A DNA stretch of 11,463 bases from Candidatus Competibacteraceae bacterium. Lineage in GTDB: Bacteria > Pseudomonadota > Gammaproteobacteria > Competibacterales > Competibacteraceae. The notes under the pieces are model-generated. The model made no database searches, had not been told where the DNA came from, and was given only the letters and a program-made list of their open reading frames with translations. Below, piece by piece: positions 1-7,430 of this stretch (positions are counted from its first letter, which is position 1; each line of letters opens with the position of its first letter). The position numbers and the translations under genes were made by a program. The stretch spans positions 1 to 11,463 of the forward strand of contig DPWB01000308.1 of assembly GCA_003527885.1 (NCBI GenBank). The letters run 5' to 3'.

Positions 1-1513
1 CGGCGCGGATGGTGTTGCGGATCAGCATCAACACCGCCGGATGCAGCGGATCGTAGAGGTAGTTGATCTCGTCGTCCACCCGGTCGATGGCCAGCGTGTA
101 CTGGATCAGATCGTTGGTGCCGATGGAGAGGAAATCCAGATAGCGCGCGAACTGCGCCGCGCACACTGCCGCCGCCGGCACTTCGATCATGCCGCCCACC
201 GGCATCCGCTCGTCGAAGGCCAGACCCCGCTCCCGCAGTTCCCGCTTGGTGTCAGCCACCAGCCGCAACACCTGGAAGACTTCCTGGATGGTGGACAGCA
301 TCGGGATCATCATCCGCACCGGGCCGTAGGCCGAAGCCCGCAGGATGGCGCGCAACTGCGGGCGGAACATCGACAGATCCTTCAAACACATCCGAATCGC
401 CCGCAAGCCCAGCGCCGGGTTGGTGCAGACCGGCCCGCCCCGGCCGCCGTCCACCTGTTTGTCGGCCCCGAGATCGGCGGTGCGAATGGTGATGGGGCTG
501 CCTTCCAAGACCTTGATCACATGCAGATAGGACGCCAGATGCTCCTCTTCGTCGGGACTGTCGCCCCGGTTCATGAACAGGAACTCGGTCCGGTACAGGC
601 CGATGCCATCGGCCGCGACCTCGCGCACCGCCACGGCGTCCTCGGGCAACTCGATATTGGCTTGTAGCCGGATGGTCACGCCGTCGCGGGTGATCGCCGG
701 TTTGCCCTTGAGTTTGTTCAGCTCGCGCTGTTGCCGGCGTTCTTCCTGCTGTTTGTGGCGGTAGTAACGCAGGATGCGCTCGTCCAGCCCGACCAGAATC
801 ACCCCTTGCCGTCCGTCCACGATCACCGCTTCGTTGTTGCCCAGGTAGCTGCGCGCGTTGCGGGCGCCCACCACCGCCGGAATGCCCAAACTGCGCGCCA
901 GAATCGCGGTGTGGGACAAAGGCCCACCATATTCGGTGACGAAGGCCAGCACGCCCTGATGCTGCATCAAAATGGTGTCGGCCGGGGTCAGGTCGTCGGC
1001 GACGACGATGCGCCCTTCCAGGCGGCTGTTGGCCAGTTCGGAATAGTCCGCCTCGGTCAGGTAGGCGGGGTCGTCGGTCACCAAGATCCGCTGCACCCGC
1101 CGCACCACATGCTCCACATCGTCCTTGCGGGTGCGCAGGTAGGGATCGTCCATCTCTTCAAAAACCTGGACCAACAAATCCCGCTGCACTTTCAAGGCCC
1201 ATTCGGCGTTGCACTTCAGGGAGCGGATCAAGTTGACTGGCGCTTCGGTCAGCGAAACATCGCCCAGCATCAGCAGGTGGGTGTCGATAAAAGCGCTGAT
1301 ATCGTTGGAGGCGCTGGGCGGGACGCGCGTGCGGATTTCCCGCAACTGCTGCCGGGCCAGATCCAAGCCGTTCAGAAAACGCTGGACCTCATCCTCGACA
1401 ATGGCATCGGGGATCGTATATTCGGTGATTTCCGGCTGGTTGCGTTGCAGTAGGTAAGTCCTACCGATCGCATAGCCCCGCGAAACCCCGATGCCATGTA
1501 ACGAAAACGGCAT
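1..1513 (-). CDS. ptsI: PTS Enzyme I (phosphoenolpyruvate-protein phosphotransferase), 3' end cut by window edge
   Basis: Enzyme I takes a phosphate from PEP and passes it to HPr in the cytoplasm. I read this gene directly from the reverse strand: it starts at ATG 1513 with MPFSLHGIGVSRGYAIG and stays open to the left edge, giving 504 codons of a protein that is usually about 575 residues. The phosphohistidine motif GGPLSHTAILAR is present, with the active His at residue 201 (bases 911-913). Later come the PEP-binding LYRTEFLFMNR segment and the SIGTNDLIQYTLAIDR motif near bases 70-140. The catalytic Cys region would lie just beyond the edge. The protein begins directly with the Enzyme I N-domain, so it has no GAF domain and is not PtsP-like. 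GAGG lies 8 bases before the ATG, and the gene follows ptsH by 12 bases, so the two are surely cotranscribed. No frameshift was seen in the parts translated. The family call is very secure. Confidence 0.96.
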   Translation of the reverse strand, partial: MPFSLHGIGVSRGYAIGRTYLLQRNQPEITEYTIPDAIVEDEVQRFLNGLDLARQQLREIRTRVPPSASNDISAFIDTHLLMLGDVSLTEAPVNLIRSLKCNAEWALKVQRDLLVQVFEEMDDPYLRTRKDDVEHVVRRVQRILVTDDPAYLTEADYSELANSRLEGRIVVADDLTPADTILMQHQGVLAFVTEYGGPLSHTAILARSLGIPAVVGARNARSYLGNNEAVIVDGRQGVILVGLDERILRYYRHKQQEERRQQRELNKLKGKPAITRDGVTIRLQANIELPEDAVAVREVAADGIGLYRTEFLFMNRGDSPDEEEHLASYLHVIKVLEGSPITIRTADLGADKQVDGGRGGPVCTNPALGLRAIRMCLKDLSMFRPQLRAILRASAYGPVRMMIPMLSTIQEVFQVLRLVADTKRELRERGLAFDERMPVGGMIEVPAAAVCAAQFARYLDFLSIGTNDLIQYTLAIDRVDDEINYLYDPLHPAVLMLIRNTIRA

Positions 1514-1525
1514 GGAGGAACCCTC

Positions 1526-1795
1526 TCATTCGGCCTCGTCGAAACGGCGGAGTATCAAATTTTCCAATTGTTCGAGCGCGAGCTCGGCTTCGGGTCCGCT
1601 GGCTTGCAAGACCACCTGCGCTCCGCAGCCGGCGGCCAGCATCATCACCCCCATGATGCTCTTGCCGTTGACCTCGCGACTGCCGCGCGCCAGCCGAATT
1701 TCGGCGTCGAAGCCGGCCGCCAGGGTCACGAACTTGGCGGCGGCGCGCGCGTGCAAGCCTAGCTTGTTGATGATGACAATTTCCCGCTTTAACAC
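1526..1795 (-). CDS. ptsH: HPr phosphocarrier protein (NPr/HPr type) with regulatory serine
   Basis: HPr accepts phosphate from Enzyme I on a histidine and hands it to EIIA proteins. The protein has NKLGLHARAAAKFV, containing the active His, and NGKSIMGVMML, containing the serine that HPr kinase modifies in other bacteria. I prefer the GTG start at 1795 (89 residues, beginning MLKREIVIINK). It has GGAG 9 bases upstream, and it places the active residues at His15 and Ser46, the canonical HPr numbering. An in-frame ATG at 1810 would add five residues (94 aa) and shift these to 20 and 51; its upstream GGAAA is weaker. The gene lies 49 bases after rapZ and 12 bases before ptsI. With hprK two genes upstream, phosphorylation on both His15 and Ser46 is likely, though this is inferred from the family. 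Function is very secure; the exact start is moderately secure. Confidence 0.93.
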   Translation of the reverse strand: MLKREIVIINKLGLHARAAAKFVTLAAGFDAEIRLARGSREVNGKSIMGVMMLAAGCGAQVVLQASGPEAELALEQLENLILRRFDEAE

Positions 1796-1804
1796 TCCAC
1801 TCAA

Positions 1805-1808
1805 CTCC
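1805..1808 (-). promoter_or_regulatory. Ribosome binding site that favours the GTG start of ptsH
   Basis: The minus strand reads GGAG here, nine bases before GTG 1795. This Shine-Dalgarno site overlaps the alternative ATG at 1810-1808. If it is used, that ATG is not the start and HPr has its canonical residue numbering. Confidence 0.5.
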
Positions 1809-1844
1809 ATGATTTCCGGCCGACGTGACCACGGCCGCTCGGGG

Positions 1845-2714
1845 TTACTTGGTTAAGTTTAGCTCTCGGTGGCGGACCATGACATAATCGCGGGCCGCGC
1901 CGAAATGGCGGCCCAGCGCTTCGGTGATGAACACCGAGCGGTGTTGCCCGCCGGTACAGCCGATGCACACCGTCAGATAGCTGCGCTCGCTCGCTTCGAA
2001 TTCCGGCAGCCACGGTTCCAAGAACCGACACAGATCGGCGATCATTTCCGACACCTGTGGCTGGGCTTCGAGAAAATCGATCACGGGCTGGTCGAGGCCG
2101 GTCAACGGGCGCAACTGCGGCTCCCAGTGCGGGTTGGGCAGGGAGCGCACGTCGAAGACGAAATCGGCGTCGGCCGGCACGCCGTTCTTGAACCCGAAGG
2201 ATTCGAACAGCAAAGACATGGCCTCGCGCGGCGTCTCGTGCAGGCGGGCGCGCACCAGCTCCCGCAACTCATAAATATTGGTGTCGCTCGTGTCCACGAT
2301 CAGGTCGGCGCAGGCGACGATCGGCTCCAACAGGCGCCGCTCCTGGCGGATCGCTTCGTCCAGGGACACGTCACCCAAATCCAGCGGATGCCGGCGGCGG
2401 CTTTCGCTGTAGCGCTTGAGCAAAATCTCGTCGGCGGCCTGCAAGAACAACACTTCCACGTCCAAATCGCCGCAGGCGCGCAATTCGGCCAGCGTGGCGG
2501 GAAAGCGGTGCAGCTCGTCGATGAAATTGCGGGCGTCCACCCCCACCGCCACCGCCGGCGTCAAGGTGTCGCTGGAGGCCAAAATCTCTCGCGTCAGCGG
2601 CAAGATCAGCTTGAACGGCAGGTTATCGACACAGTAATAATCCAAGTCTTCGAGCGTTTGCAGGGCGATGGTCTTGCCGGACCCAGACAGGCCGCTGACG
2701 ATGATTATTCGCAC
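1845..2714 (-). CDS. rapZ: RapZ/YvcJ-family P-loop nucleotide-binding protein
   Basis: In E. coli RapZ senses glucosamine-6-phosphate and delivers the sRNA GlmZ to RNase E, setting GlmS levels; relatives elsewhere (YvcJ) are nucleotide-binding proteins of less clear role. The protein has 289 residues (E. coli 284). It begins at GTG 2714 with VRIIIVSGLSGSGKT; the Walker A motif is GLSGSGKT at residues 8-15. The C-terminal domain carries the family motif IGCTGGQHRS (residues 251-260) and ends near RHRELNLTK. A longer open frame to 2810 exists, but it adds a low-complexity stretch inside hprK and is unlikely. The start lies inside the end of hprK, a 10-base overlap that points to coupled translation. 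Several basic residues needed by E. coli RapZ to bind sRNA are not conserved here, so the sRNA adaptor role should not be assumed. Family identity is secure. Confidence 0.95.
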   Translation of the reverse strand: MRIIIVSGLSGSGKTIALQTLEDLDYYCVDNLPFKLILPLTREILASSDTLTPAVAVGVDARNFIDELHRFPATLAELRACGDLDVEVLFLQAADEILLKRYSESRRRHPLDLGDVSLDEAIRQERRLLEPIVACADLIVDTSDTNIYELRELVRARLHETPREAMSLLFESFGFKNGVPADADFVFDVRSLPNPHWEPQLRPLTGLDQPVIDFLEAQPQVSEMIADLCRFLEPWLPEFEASERSYLTVCIGCTGGQHRSVFITEALGRHFGAARDYVMVRHRELNLTK

Positions 2715-3646
2715 GGCACGGCCTCCGCCATAGCTTTCTGCATGCGCGCCATCAGATCCTCTTCCGCCCGGTAACCGCCCAACCGCAAGATGTGATCGCG
2801 CACCGCGCATTCGACCAGCACCGCCAGGTTGCGGCCGGGCGCGATCGGCAGGGTGATGGTCGGCACGCCGATCCCCAGGATGACCCGGTTGGCCCGCAAC
2901 CCCTGCAAGCGGGACTCGGGTATCGCCCGGATTTCCTCCAGCTTGACCAGTTCGATGATCAGGCGCACCCGCTTGTTACGCTTGATCGCGCTATCCCCGA
3001 ACATCCGCCGGATGTTCAGGATGCCGAGGCCGCGCACTTCGAGCAAATCGCGCAAAGTGGCCGAGCACGTTCCTTCCAGCACGTTGGGCGCCACCCGGGT
3101 CAGGGTCGGGGTGTCATCGGCGATCAGCCGGTGACCCCGGCTGATCAGCTCCAACGCCAGTTCGCTCTTACCGACCCCGCTGGCCCCGGTGATCAGGACG
3201 CCCATCCCGAACACTTCCAGCAATTCGCCGTGGAGCACGGTGGACGCGTCGAGCTCGTGCTGATAGTGGCCGAGTTGCTCCACCACGGCCGCCGGCGCGA
3301 CGCTGGTGTGCCAAAGCGGCGTGCCGAAGGCGTCGGCCAGCCCGCGCAATGCCTCGGCCTGCCCGGAATCGCCGCATATCAGGACCGCCCCGGCCGGCGG
3401 CTCCAGCAGGCGGCGGAGCAAGCTCTCCCGCACCGCCGGCTCCAGTCGGTCCAGAAAGCGACACTCCTCCGAACCGACAATTTGCAAGCGCGGCGCCTGC
3501 ACCCAGTTCAAACGGCCGAAAAGGGGGAGATTCCCGGCCTCCGGCCACAACGTGCGCGCCGCGCCGGCCGCGCCTCCGACCCAACACACGTCGATCAGGA
3601 CTTCCAGTCGCTGAAAGACGGTTTGGGCTTGGACGGGTTGGTTCAT
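2705..3646 (-). CDS. hprK: HPr kinase/phosphorylase
   Basis: HprK phosphorylates a serine of HPr with ATP or pyrophosphate and can reverse the reaction. From ATG 3646 the protein has 313 residues, the usual length. Residue 139 is the catalytic-type His (LHGELLEVFGMGVL), Walker A GASGVGKS is at 154-161, the paired acidic residues of HRLIADD are at 177-178, and the family signature EVRGLGILNIRR begins at Glu203. The positions match the well-studied Gram-positive enzymes to within one or two residues, so the enzyme looks fully active. The open frame extends upstream to 3730, but ATG 3646 overlaps the ptsN stop as ATGA, the normal coupling arrangement, and begins MNQPVQAQTVFQRLEV. HprK is absent from E. 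coli but known in many other proteobacteria. Its substrate here should be Ser46 of the HPr encoded two genes downstream. Confidence 0.96.
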   Translation of the reverse strand: MNQPVQAQTVFQRLEVLIDVCWVGGAAGAARTLWPEAGNLPLFGRLNWVQAPRLQIVGSEECRFLDRLEPAVRESLLRRLLEPPAGAVLICGDSGQAEALRGLADAFGTPLWHTSVAPAAVVEQLGHYQHELDASTVLHGELLEVFGMGVLITGASGVGKSELALELISRGHRLIADDTPTLTRVAPNVLEGTCSATLRDLLEVRGLGILNIRRMFGDSAIKRNKRVRLIIELVKLEEIRAIPESRLQGLRANRVILGIGVPTITLPIAPGRNLAVLVECAVRDHILRLGGYRAEEDLMARMQKAMAEAVPCE

Positions 3647-4116
3647 GGCAGATCGATGGTCGAGGGTTTCCAGGCCCCGAGCAGTTGGAATAACGCCCGA
3701 TCGGACCCGGCCTCCCGCAAGTGCTGGCAAAAGCCTCGATCGCTGAACATTTCGGCCAGATAGGCGAGAATCTTGAGATGCTCGTCCGTATAGTGATCCG
3801 GCACCAGCAACCCGAAAATCAGATCCACCGGCTGCCGGTCGATGGCATCGAAATCCACCCCCTTTTTGAGTTTGACAAACGCGCCGATCGCTCGCTGGCT
3901 TTGACTGAACCGGCCGTGCGGCAAGGCCACCCCATGCCCCAGACCGGTACTGCCCAGACGCTCTCGTCCGATCAGGCTGTCGAAGATCGGCCGGGCTGTC
4001 AGATCGGCCTGTCCCCTGGCCAGCAATTCGCTGATGATTTCGATGGCCCGCTTCTTGCTAGCGACCTCGCAATCGTAAACGATCCGGTCGCTATCGATCA
4101 GGTCCGTAATATCCAT
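3643..4116 (-). CDS. ptsN: EIIA-Ntr, nitrogen-type PTS regulatory protein
   Basis: EIIA-Ntr is the last phosphate acceptor of the nitrogen PTS; in other bacteria it controls potassium transport, sensor kinases and sigma-54-related processes by protein contact. From ATG 4116 the protein has 157 residues, starting MDITDLIDSDRIVYDCEV (E. coli 163). The phosphorylation motif GHGVALPHGR places the active His at residue 67. The single PTS EIIA type-2 domain fills the chain; there is no EIIB or membrane part. The open frame reaches back to 4164 inside hpf, but that would add a non-conserved stretch, and the G-rich sequence ending just before 4116 can serve as a ribosome site. It follows hpf by 16 bases and overlaps hprK by four bases (ATGA). 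Identity is secure. Confidence 0.96.
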   Translation of the reverse strand: MDITDLIDSDRIVYDCEVASKKRAIEIISELLARGQADLTARPIFDSLIGRERLGSTGLGHGVALPHGRFSQSQRAIGAFVKLKKGVDFDAIDRQPVDLIFGLLVPDHYTDEHLKILAYLAEMFSDRGFCQHLREAGSDRALFQLLGAWKPSTIDLP

Positions 4117-4132
4117 CGCCGCCCCCGCAGGC

Positions 4133-4456
4133 TCAAGGCTCGGGATAACTGCGCGCCTTTTCACCGCGATGCTTGTCCGTCAGCTTCTCTTTATGCTTTT
4201 TGATTTGACGGTCGATCTTGTCGATCAGGGCATCGAGCGCGGCGTACATGTCTTCGTCCACGGCATCGGCAAACAGCTCGTTACCGGCCACGTGAATGGT
4301 CGCTTCAGCCTTTTGGTTCAACTTCTCCACACTGAGAATGATCTGGGCGCTGGTGACGTTGTCGAAATGCCGCTCGATACGCTCCAACTTGTCGTGCACG
4401 TAATCGTGGAGCGCTTGCGTGATTTCCACATGGTGTCCGCTCAATTTGATTTGCAT
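4133..4456 (-). CDS. hpf: Short-form ribosome hibernation promoting factor / sigma-54 modulation protein
   Basis: HPF binds the decoding region of the 30S subunit in stationary phase and helps form inactive 100S ribosome dimers. The 107-residue protein begins MQIKLSGHHVEITQALHDYV and keeps the beta-alpha-beta-beta-beta-alpha pattern of the S30AE domain, with the conserved acidic and basic helix DMYAALDALIDKIDRQIKKH toward the end. It lacks the extra C-terminal dimerisation domain of long HPF, so it is the short form and would need RMF or another partner for dimer formation as in E. coli. AGGAG lies 8 bases upstream of the ATG. The old name, sigma-54 modulation protein, comes from its position next to rpoN. 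The 139-base gap from rpoN leaves room for its own promoter, but none was convincing. Confidence 0.96.
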   Translation of the reverse strand: MQIKLSGHHVEITQALHDYVHDKLERIERHFDNVTSAQIILSVEKLNQKAEATIHVAGNELFADAVDEDMYAALDALIDKIDRQIKKHKEKLTDKHRGEKARSYPEP

Positions 4457-4572
4457 GGCATGGGCTCCTGACTGGCCAGTGTTCTCCGAGGGAATCGCCG
4501 GGTCATGAAACTTCCCTGCGCGAATCCACGGCGTGACTCAAAGGGCGTATCCCGACTCTGTTGTAAGCCCCC

Positions 4573-4592
4573 GACGGGGCGGTTTCCCCGTC
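4573..4592 (-). other. GC-rich hairpin just after the rpoN stop
   Basis: A perfect 7-bp inverted repeat (GACGGGG / CCCCGTC) encloses a 6-base loop, beginning 3 bases after the rpoN stop codon. No run of T follows on either strand, so it is not a standard intrinsic terminator. It could protect the rpoN mRNA 3' end or weaken read-through into hpf. The rest of the 139-base gap shows no convincing promoter. Confidence 0.45.
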
Positions 4593-4595
4593 CGC

Positions 4596-6062
4596 TCAGA
4601 CGAGGCGCTTGCGATCCGAAGAAGAGGGAATGGACATCGCCTCCCGGTATTTTGCCACTGTCCTGCGCGCCACTTGAATCCCCTCCGCTTCGAGCTGCTT
4701 GGCAATTTTATCGTCGCTGAGGGGCTTGCCGGGCTCCTCGCTTTGAATCAGCTTGCGGATCATGGCGCGGATGGCGGTCGAGGAGCACTCGCCGCCATCG
4801 CTGGTGCCGACATGGCTGGAAAAGAAAAATTTCAGCTCGTAGATGCCGCGCGGCGTATGCATGTACTTTTGCGTGGTCACCCGCGAGATGGTGGATTCAT
4901 GCATGCCGAGCTCCTCGGCGATATCGCGCAGGATCAGCGGCCTCATGGACTCGTCGCCCCGCTCCAGAAACTCCCGCTGCCGCTCGACGATGCTGGAAGC
5001 GACCTTGAGCAGCGTCTCGTTGCGATTTTGCAGGCTCTTGAGAAACCAGCGTGCCTCCTGCAAATGGTTTTTGAGGTAAGCCGCGTCGCCGTTGTGCCGG
5101 GCTTGCCGCGTCAGGGCCGCATAACGGGCGTTGATGCGCAGCTTGGGCGTGCTTTCCGGGTTCAGCTCGACCCGCCAGACACCGCGGTTCCGATACACCA
5201 AAACATCCGGCACGACGTACTGGGGCGCGCTGTTCGACAGGCGCTCGCCCGGATGGGGGTCCAGCGATTGAATCAGGCCCACGATGCCTTGCAAGTCCTC
5301 GCGCGAGACCTTGAGCCGACGCATCAAGCCATTGAAATCGCGGTCGGCCAGCAATTCCAAATGCCATTCGACCAACCGGCGGGCCTGGTCCAACCACGGC
5401 GTGTCCGACGGCATGACCTCCAGCTGCAACAGCAGGCATTCCGCCGGAGTGCGGGCGCCCACGCCTTGGGGGTCGAAATGCTGGACCACCCTCAAAACGG
5501 CTTCGGCCTCGGCCGGCGTCAGCGGGGCTTCATCCTGCACGCCCTGGCAAATCTCCTCCAGCGACAGCGTCAGGTAACCCGCCTCGTTGATGGCGTCGAT
5601 GATGGCCGTGGCCAGCGCCAGTTCCCGCGCGCCGAACGGCGTCAGCCGCATCTGCCAGTACAGATAATCCCGCAGGGATTCGCCGGCTCCGGCGTAGCGC
5701 TCGTAAATATCCCACTCTTCCTCTTCGCCCCGCGAGTAGCTGGTCGCGCCGTCGAAAGGCTCGTAGACATCCTCCCAGGCGCTATCCACCGGCAATTCGT
5801 CCGGCAGCGTGCCGGTGCTGATATCGAGTTCGGTCTCGGGGCCGGAGTCGGCCGCCGCCTGCGTCACCAGGGTTTCCGGCTGTACCGGCAGCTCTTGCGG
5901 TTCGTCGCTCCGCTCCAGCATCAAATTGGAATCCAGGATCGCCTGGACCTCGGTTTCCAGATCCAGGCTGGACAGTTGCAACAGGCGAATGGCCTGCTGC
6001 AACTGCGGGGTCATGGTCAGTTGCTGGGTCTGGCGTAGCGTCTGCTGAAATGACGGTCTCAT
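4596..6062 (-). CDS. rpoN: RNA polymerase sigma-54 factor
   Basis: Sigma-54 directs RNA polymerase to -24/-12 promoters and needs AAA+ activators to open DNA. The protein has 488 residues. Region I is the Gln- and Leu-rich N-terminus (LRQTQQLTMTPQLQQAIRLL, residues 9-28) that contacts activators. Region II, about residues 50-120, is acidic and ends in RGEEEEWDIYERY. The core-binding domain follows, then the helix-turn-helix around LRDIAEELGMHESTISRVT (378-396), and the invariant RpoN box ARRTVAKYRE at 465-474, which reads the -24 element. The start at 6062 matches the family N-terminus; AAGGA lies only 2 bases before the ATG, which is unusually close. The gene lies 114 bases after lptB, so a private promoter is possible. 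All domains are intact. Confidence 0.98.
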   Translation of the reverse strand: MRPSFQQTLRQTQQLTMTPQLQQAIRLLQLSSLDLETEVQAILDSNLMLERSDEPQELPVQPETLVTQAAADSGPETELDISTGTLPDELPVDSAWEDVYEPFDGATSYSRGEEEEWDIYERYAGAGESLRDYLYWQMRLTPFGARELALATAIIDAINEAGYLTLSLEEICQGVQDEAPLTPAEAEAVLRVVQHFDPQGVGARTPAECLLLQLEVMPSDTPWLDQARRLVEWHLELLADRDFNGLMRRLKVSREDLQGIVGLIQSLDPHPGERLSNSAPQYVVPDVLVYRNRGVWRVELNPESTPKLRINARYAALTRQARHNGDAAYLKNHLQEARWFLKSLQNRNETLLKVASSIVERQREFLERGDESMRPLILRDIAEELGMHESTISRVTTQKYMHTPRGIYELKFFFSSHVGTSDGGECSSTAIRAMIRKLIQSEEPGKPLSDDKIAKQLEAEGIQVARRTVAKYREAMSIPSSSDRKRLV

Positions 6063-6176
6063 AATCCTTCAATCTAAGAACACTCTGGGCAACCCATCCT
6101 GTCGTCAGTTAATCCTAGCCGGTTTTGGAAAGGCATGGGGAAAATGCACAAGGATCACACCGATATTCTACCTGCA
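6063..6176 (-). other. Intergenic gap between lptB and rpoN
   Basis: This 114-base stretch is more AT-rich than its neighbours. Minus-strand hexamers TAGAAT and TAGGAT resemble -10 elements, but neither has a good -35 at 16-18 bases. I see no sigma-54-type GG/GC site and no clear terminator. It is the most likely place for a separate rpoN promoter, but the sequence does not prove one. Confidence 0.3.
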
Positions 6177-6902
6177 TCAAAGTTGAAAAGATTCGCCCAG
6201 ATAGACTTGCCGAACGTGTTGGTTGTCGAGAATGAGCGCCGGCTCGCCTTCGGCGATCACCCGCCCTTCATTGAGAATATAGGCGCGATCACAGATGCCT
6301 AGAGTTTCCCGAACATTGTGATCGGTGATCAGAACACCAATGTTACGTTCACACAGGTGTTTGATGATACGCTGGATATCAAGAACTGACAAAGGGTCTA
6401 CGCCGGCAAAAGGCTCATCCAGCAAAATAAAAGCGGGCTGCGCCGCCAGGGCGCGCGCGATTTCCACGCGGCGGCGCTCGCCGCCCGACAGGCTGATGCC
6501 GATATTGTCGCGCAGATGGCCGACGTGCAGCTCGTGCAGGAGGTCTTCGGCCACCGGCCGCCGCGCCGGCCGACCGAGGTCCCGGCGCATTTCGAGGATC
6601 GCCAGCACGTTCTCCAGGACCGTCAGCTGGCGGAAGATCGAAGGCTCCTGCGGCAGGTAACCGACCCCCAACCGCGCCCGCGCGTGCATCGGCAAGTGGG
6701 TGAGATCGCGCTCGTCCAACAGCACCCGGCCTTCGTCGCATTGGATCAGTCCGACCATCATGTAAAAACTGGTGGTCTTGCCGGCGCCGTTTGGGCCGAG
6801 CAACCCGACGACTTCACCGCTGGCGACCTCCAGCGAGGCGGCATCCACCACGACCCGCTTGCGGTAGCGCTTGACGATTTCCTTGGCGATGAGCCGGGCC
6901 AT
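6177..6902 (-). CDS. lptB: LPS export ABC transporter ATPase LptB
   Basis: LptB is the cytoplasmic ATPase of the LptB2FGC complex, which extracts LPS from the inner membrane and drives it along the Lpt bridge. The protein is 241 residues, identical in length to E. coli LptB. All ABC motifs are present: Walker A GPNGAGKT at 36-43, Q-loop Gln85, signature LSGGE at 138-142, Walker B FILLDE at 158-163, and H-loop His195 in ITDHNVRET. It starts 3 bases after the lptA stop with no clear Shine-Dalgarno sequence, so translation probably depends on ribosomes finishing lptA. The membrane partners LptF and LptG are not in the window, which is normal because they are usually encoded elsewhere. Confidence 0.98.
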   Translation of the reverse strand: MARLIAKEIVKRYRKRVVVDAASLEVASGEVVGLLGPNGAGKTTSFYMMVGLIQCDEGRVLLDERDLTHLPMHARARLGVGYLPQEPSIFRQLTVLENVLAILEMRRDLGRPARRPVAEDLLHELHVGHLRDNIGISLSGGERRRVEIARALAAQPAFILLDEPFAGVDPLSVLDIQRIIKHLCERNIGVLITDHNVRETLGICDRAYILNEGRVIAEGEPALILDNQHVRQVYLGESFQL

Positions 6903-6905
6903 GGT

Positions 6906-7430
6906 TCAGGGTTTCTTCGGAGCCGGCGTCGGATTCTGCGCTTTCGGCTGGATCGTGAACTGGATGCGGCCGTTCTGCCCCGCGCCCTTGGCCCGGATCA
7001 CGTCATCCTTGAGATCGTATTCCAGGCGCTCCCCGTTGAAGGTGTCTTGGCCCTGCACGACCCGCACGCCGCCGGTCAGGACCACCTTGCCGCTGCCGAC
7101 ATCGTATTCGACCCGCTTGCTGGCACCCTGGATTTCTGGCTTGTCGGCGGCCGGCTGGTAGCGCAAGGTGGCCGGATTGCCGGTCGCGTCCATCTTTTGG
7201 AAGCTGTTGTCCTTGACGTAGATGGTGGCGGTGTCGGCGGTCAGACGCATCGAACCCTGGCTGATGACCACGTTGCCCTCATAGACGCTGACCCCGGTTT
7301 TCTGGTCCAGTTGGCCGCGCCCGGCTTCCAGCTTGATCGGCTGGTTGCGGTCCTCGGGCAGGGCGACGGCCAGCGGCGCCGCCAACACGGTCGCCGCCGC
7401 GAACGCGGCCCTAGCGATTCGGTGGTGCAT
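6906..7430 (-). CDS. lptA: Periplasmic LPS transport bridge protein LptA
   Basis: LptA polymerises into the beta-jellyroll bridge that carries LPS across the periplasm from LptC to LptD. From ATG 7430 the protein has 174 residues. Residues 1-23 form a clear signal peptide (basic start HHRIAR, hydrophobic Ala-rich core, cleavage expected after AVA before LPED). The mature part carries the OstA/LptA domain, with repeated beta-strand patterns such as VYEGNVVISQGSMRLTAD and VEYDVGSGKVVLTGGVRVVQ. The tail is Pro- and Lys-rich (PTPAPKKP). The open frame reaches back to 7511 in the region coding for lptC, but the signal peptide and a GAGG site 5 bases before ATG 7430 decide the start. It overlaps the end of lptC by 20 bases. 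Confidence 0.96.
   Translation of the reverse strand: MHHRIARAAFAAATVLAAPLAVALPEDRNQPIKLEAGRGQLDQKTGVSVYEGNVVISQGSMRLTADTATIYVKDNSFQKMDATGNPATLRYQPAADKPEIQGASKRVEYDVGSGKVVLTGGVRVVQGQDTFNGERLEYDLKDDVIRAKGAGQNGRIQFTIQPKAQNPTPAPKKP

Noticed and set aside
1515..1525. Small inverted repeat GAGG/CCTC around the ptsI ribosome site, a possible RNA switch
   Set aside because: The stem is only 4 bp with a 3-base loop; too weak and too likely by chance to call a control element.
1869..3763. Plus-strand open frames of about 300 codons opposite rapZ and hprK
   Set aside because: Both are antisense to genes with intact catalytic motifs, and their products show the same Gln/Arg-rich composition as other shadow frames.
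4471..4480. Palindrome ACTGGCCAGT upstream of the hpf ribosome site, a possible operator
   Set aside because: A single 10-base palindrome without a known binding protein or second copy is not enough evidence.
4533..6038. A 501-codon open frame on the plus strand opposite rpoN
   Set aside because: It lies antisense to a complete, motif-rich rpoN. Its product is Gln/Arg/His-rich with no recognisable domain, as expected of a GC-rich shadow frame.
6063..6176. Sigma-70 promoter for rpoN using TAGAAT or TAGGAT
   Set aside because: No acceptable -35 hexamer lies 16-18 bases upstream of either one.
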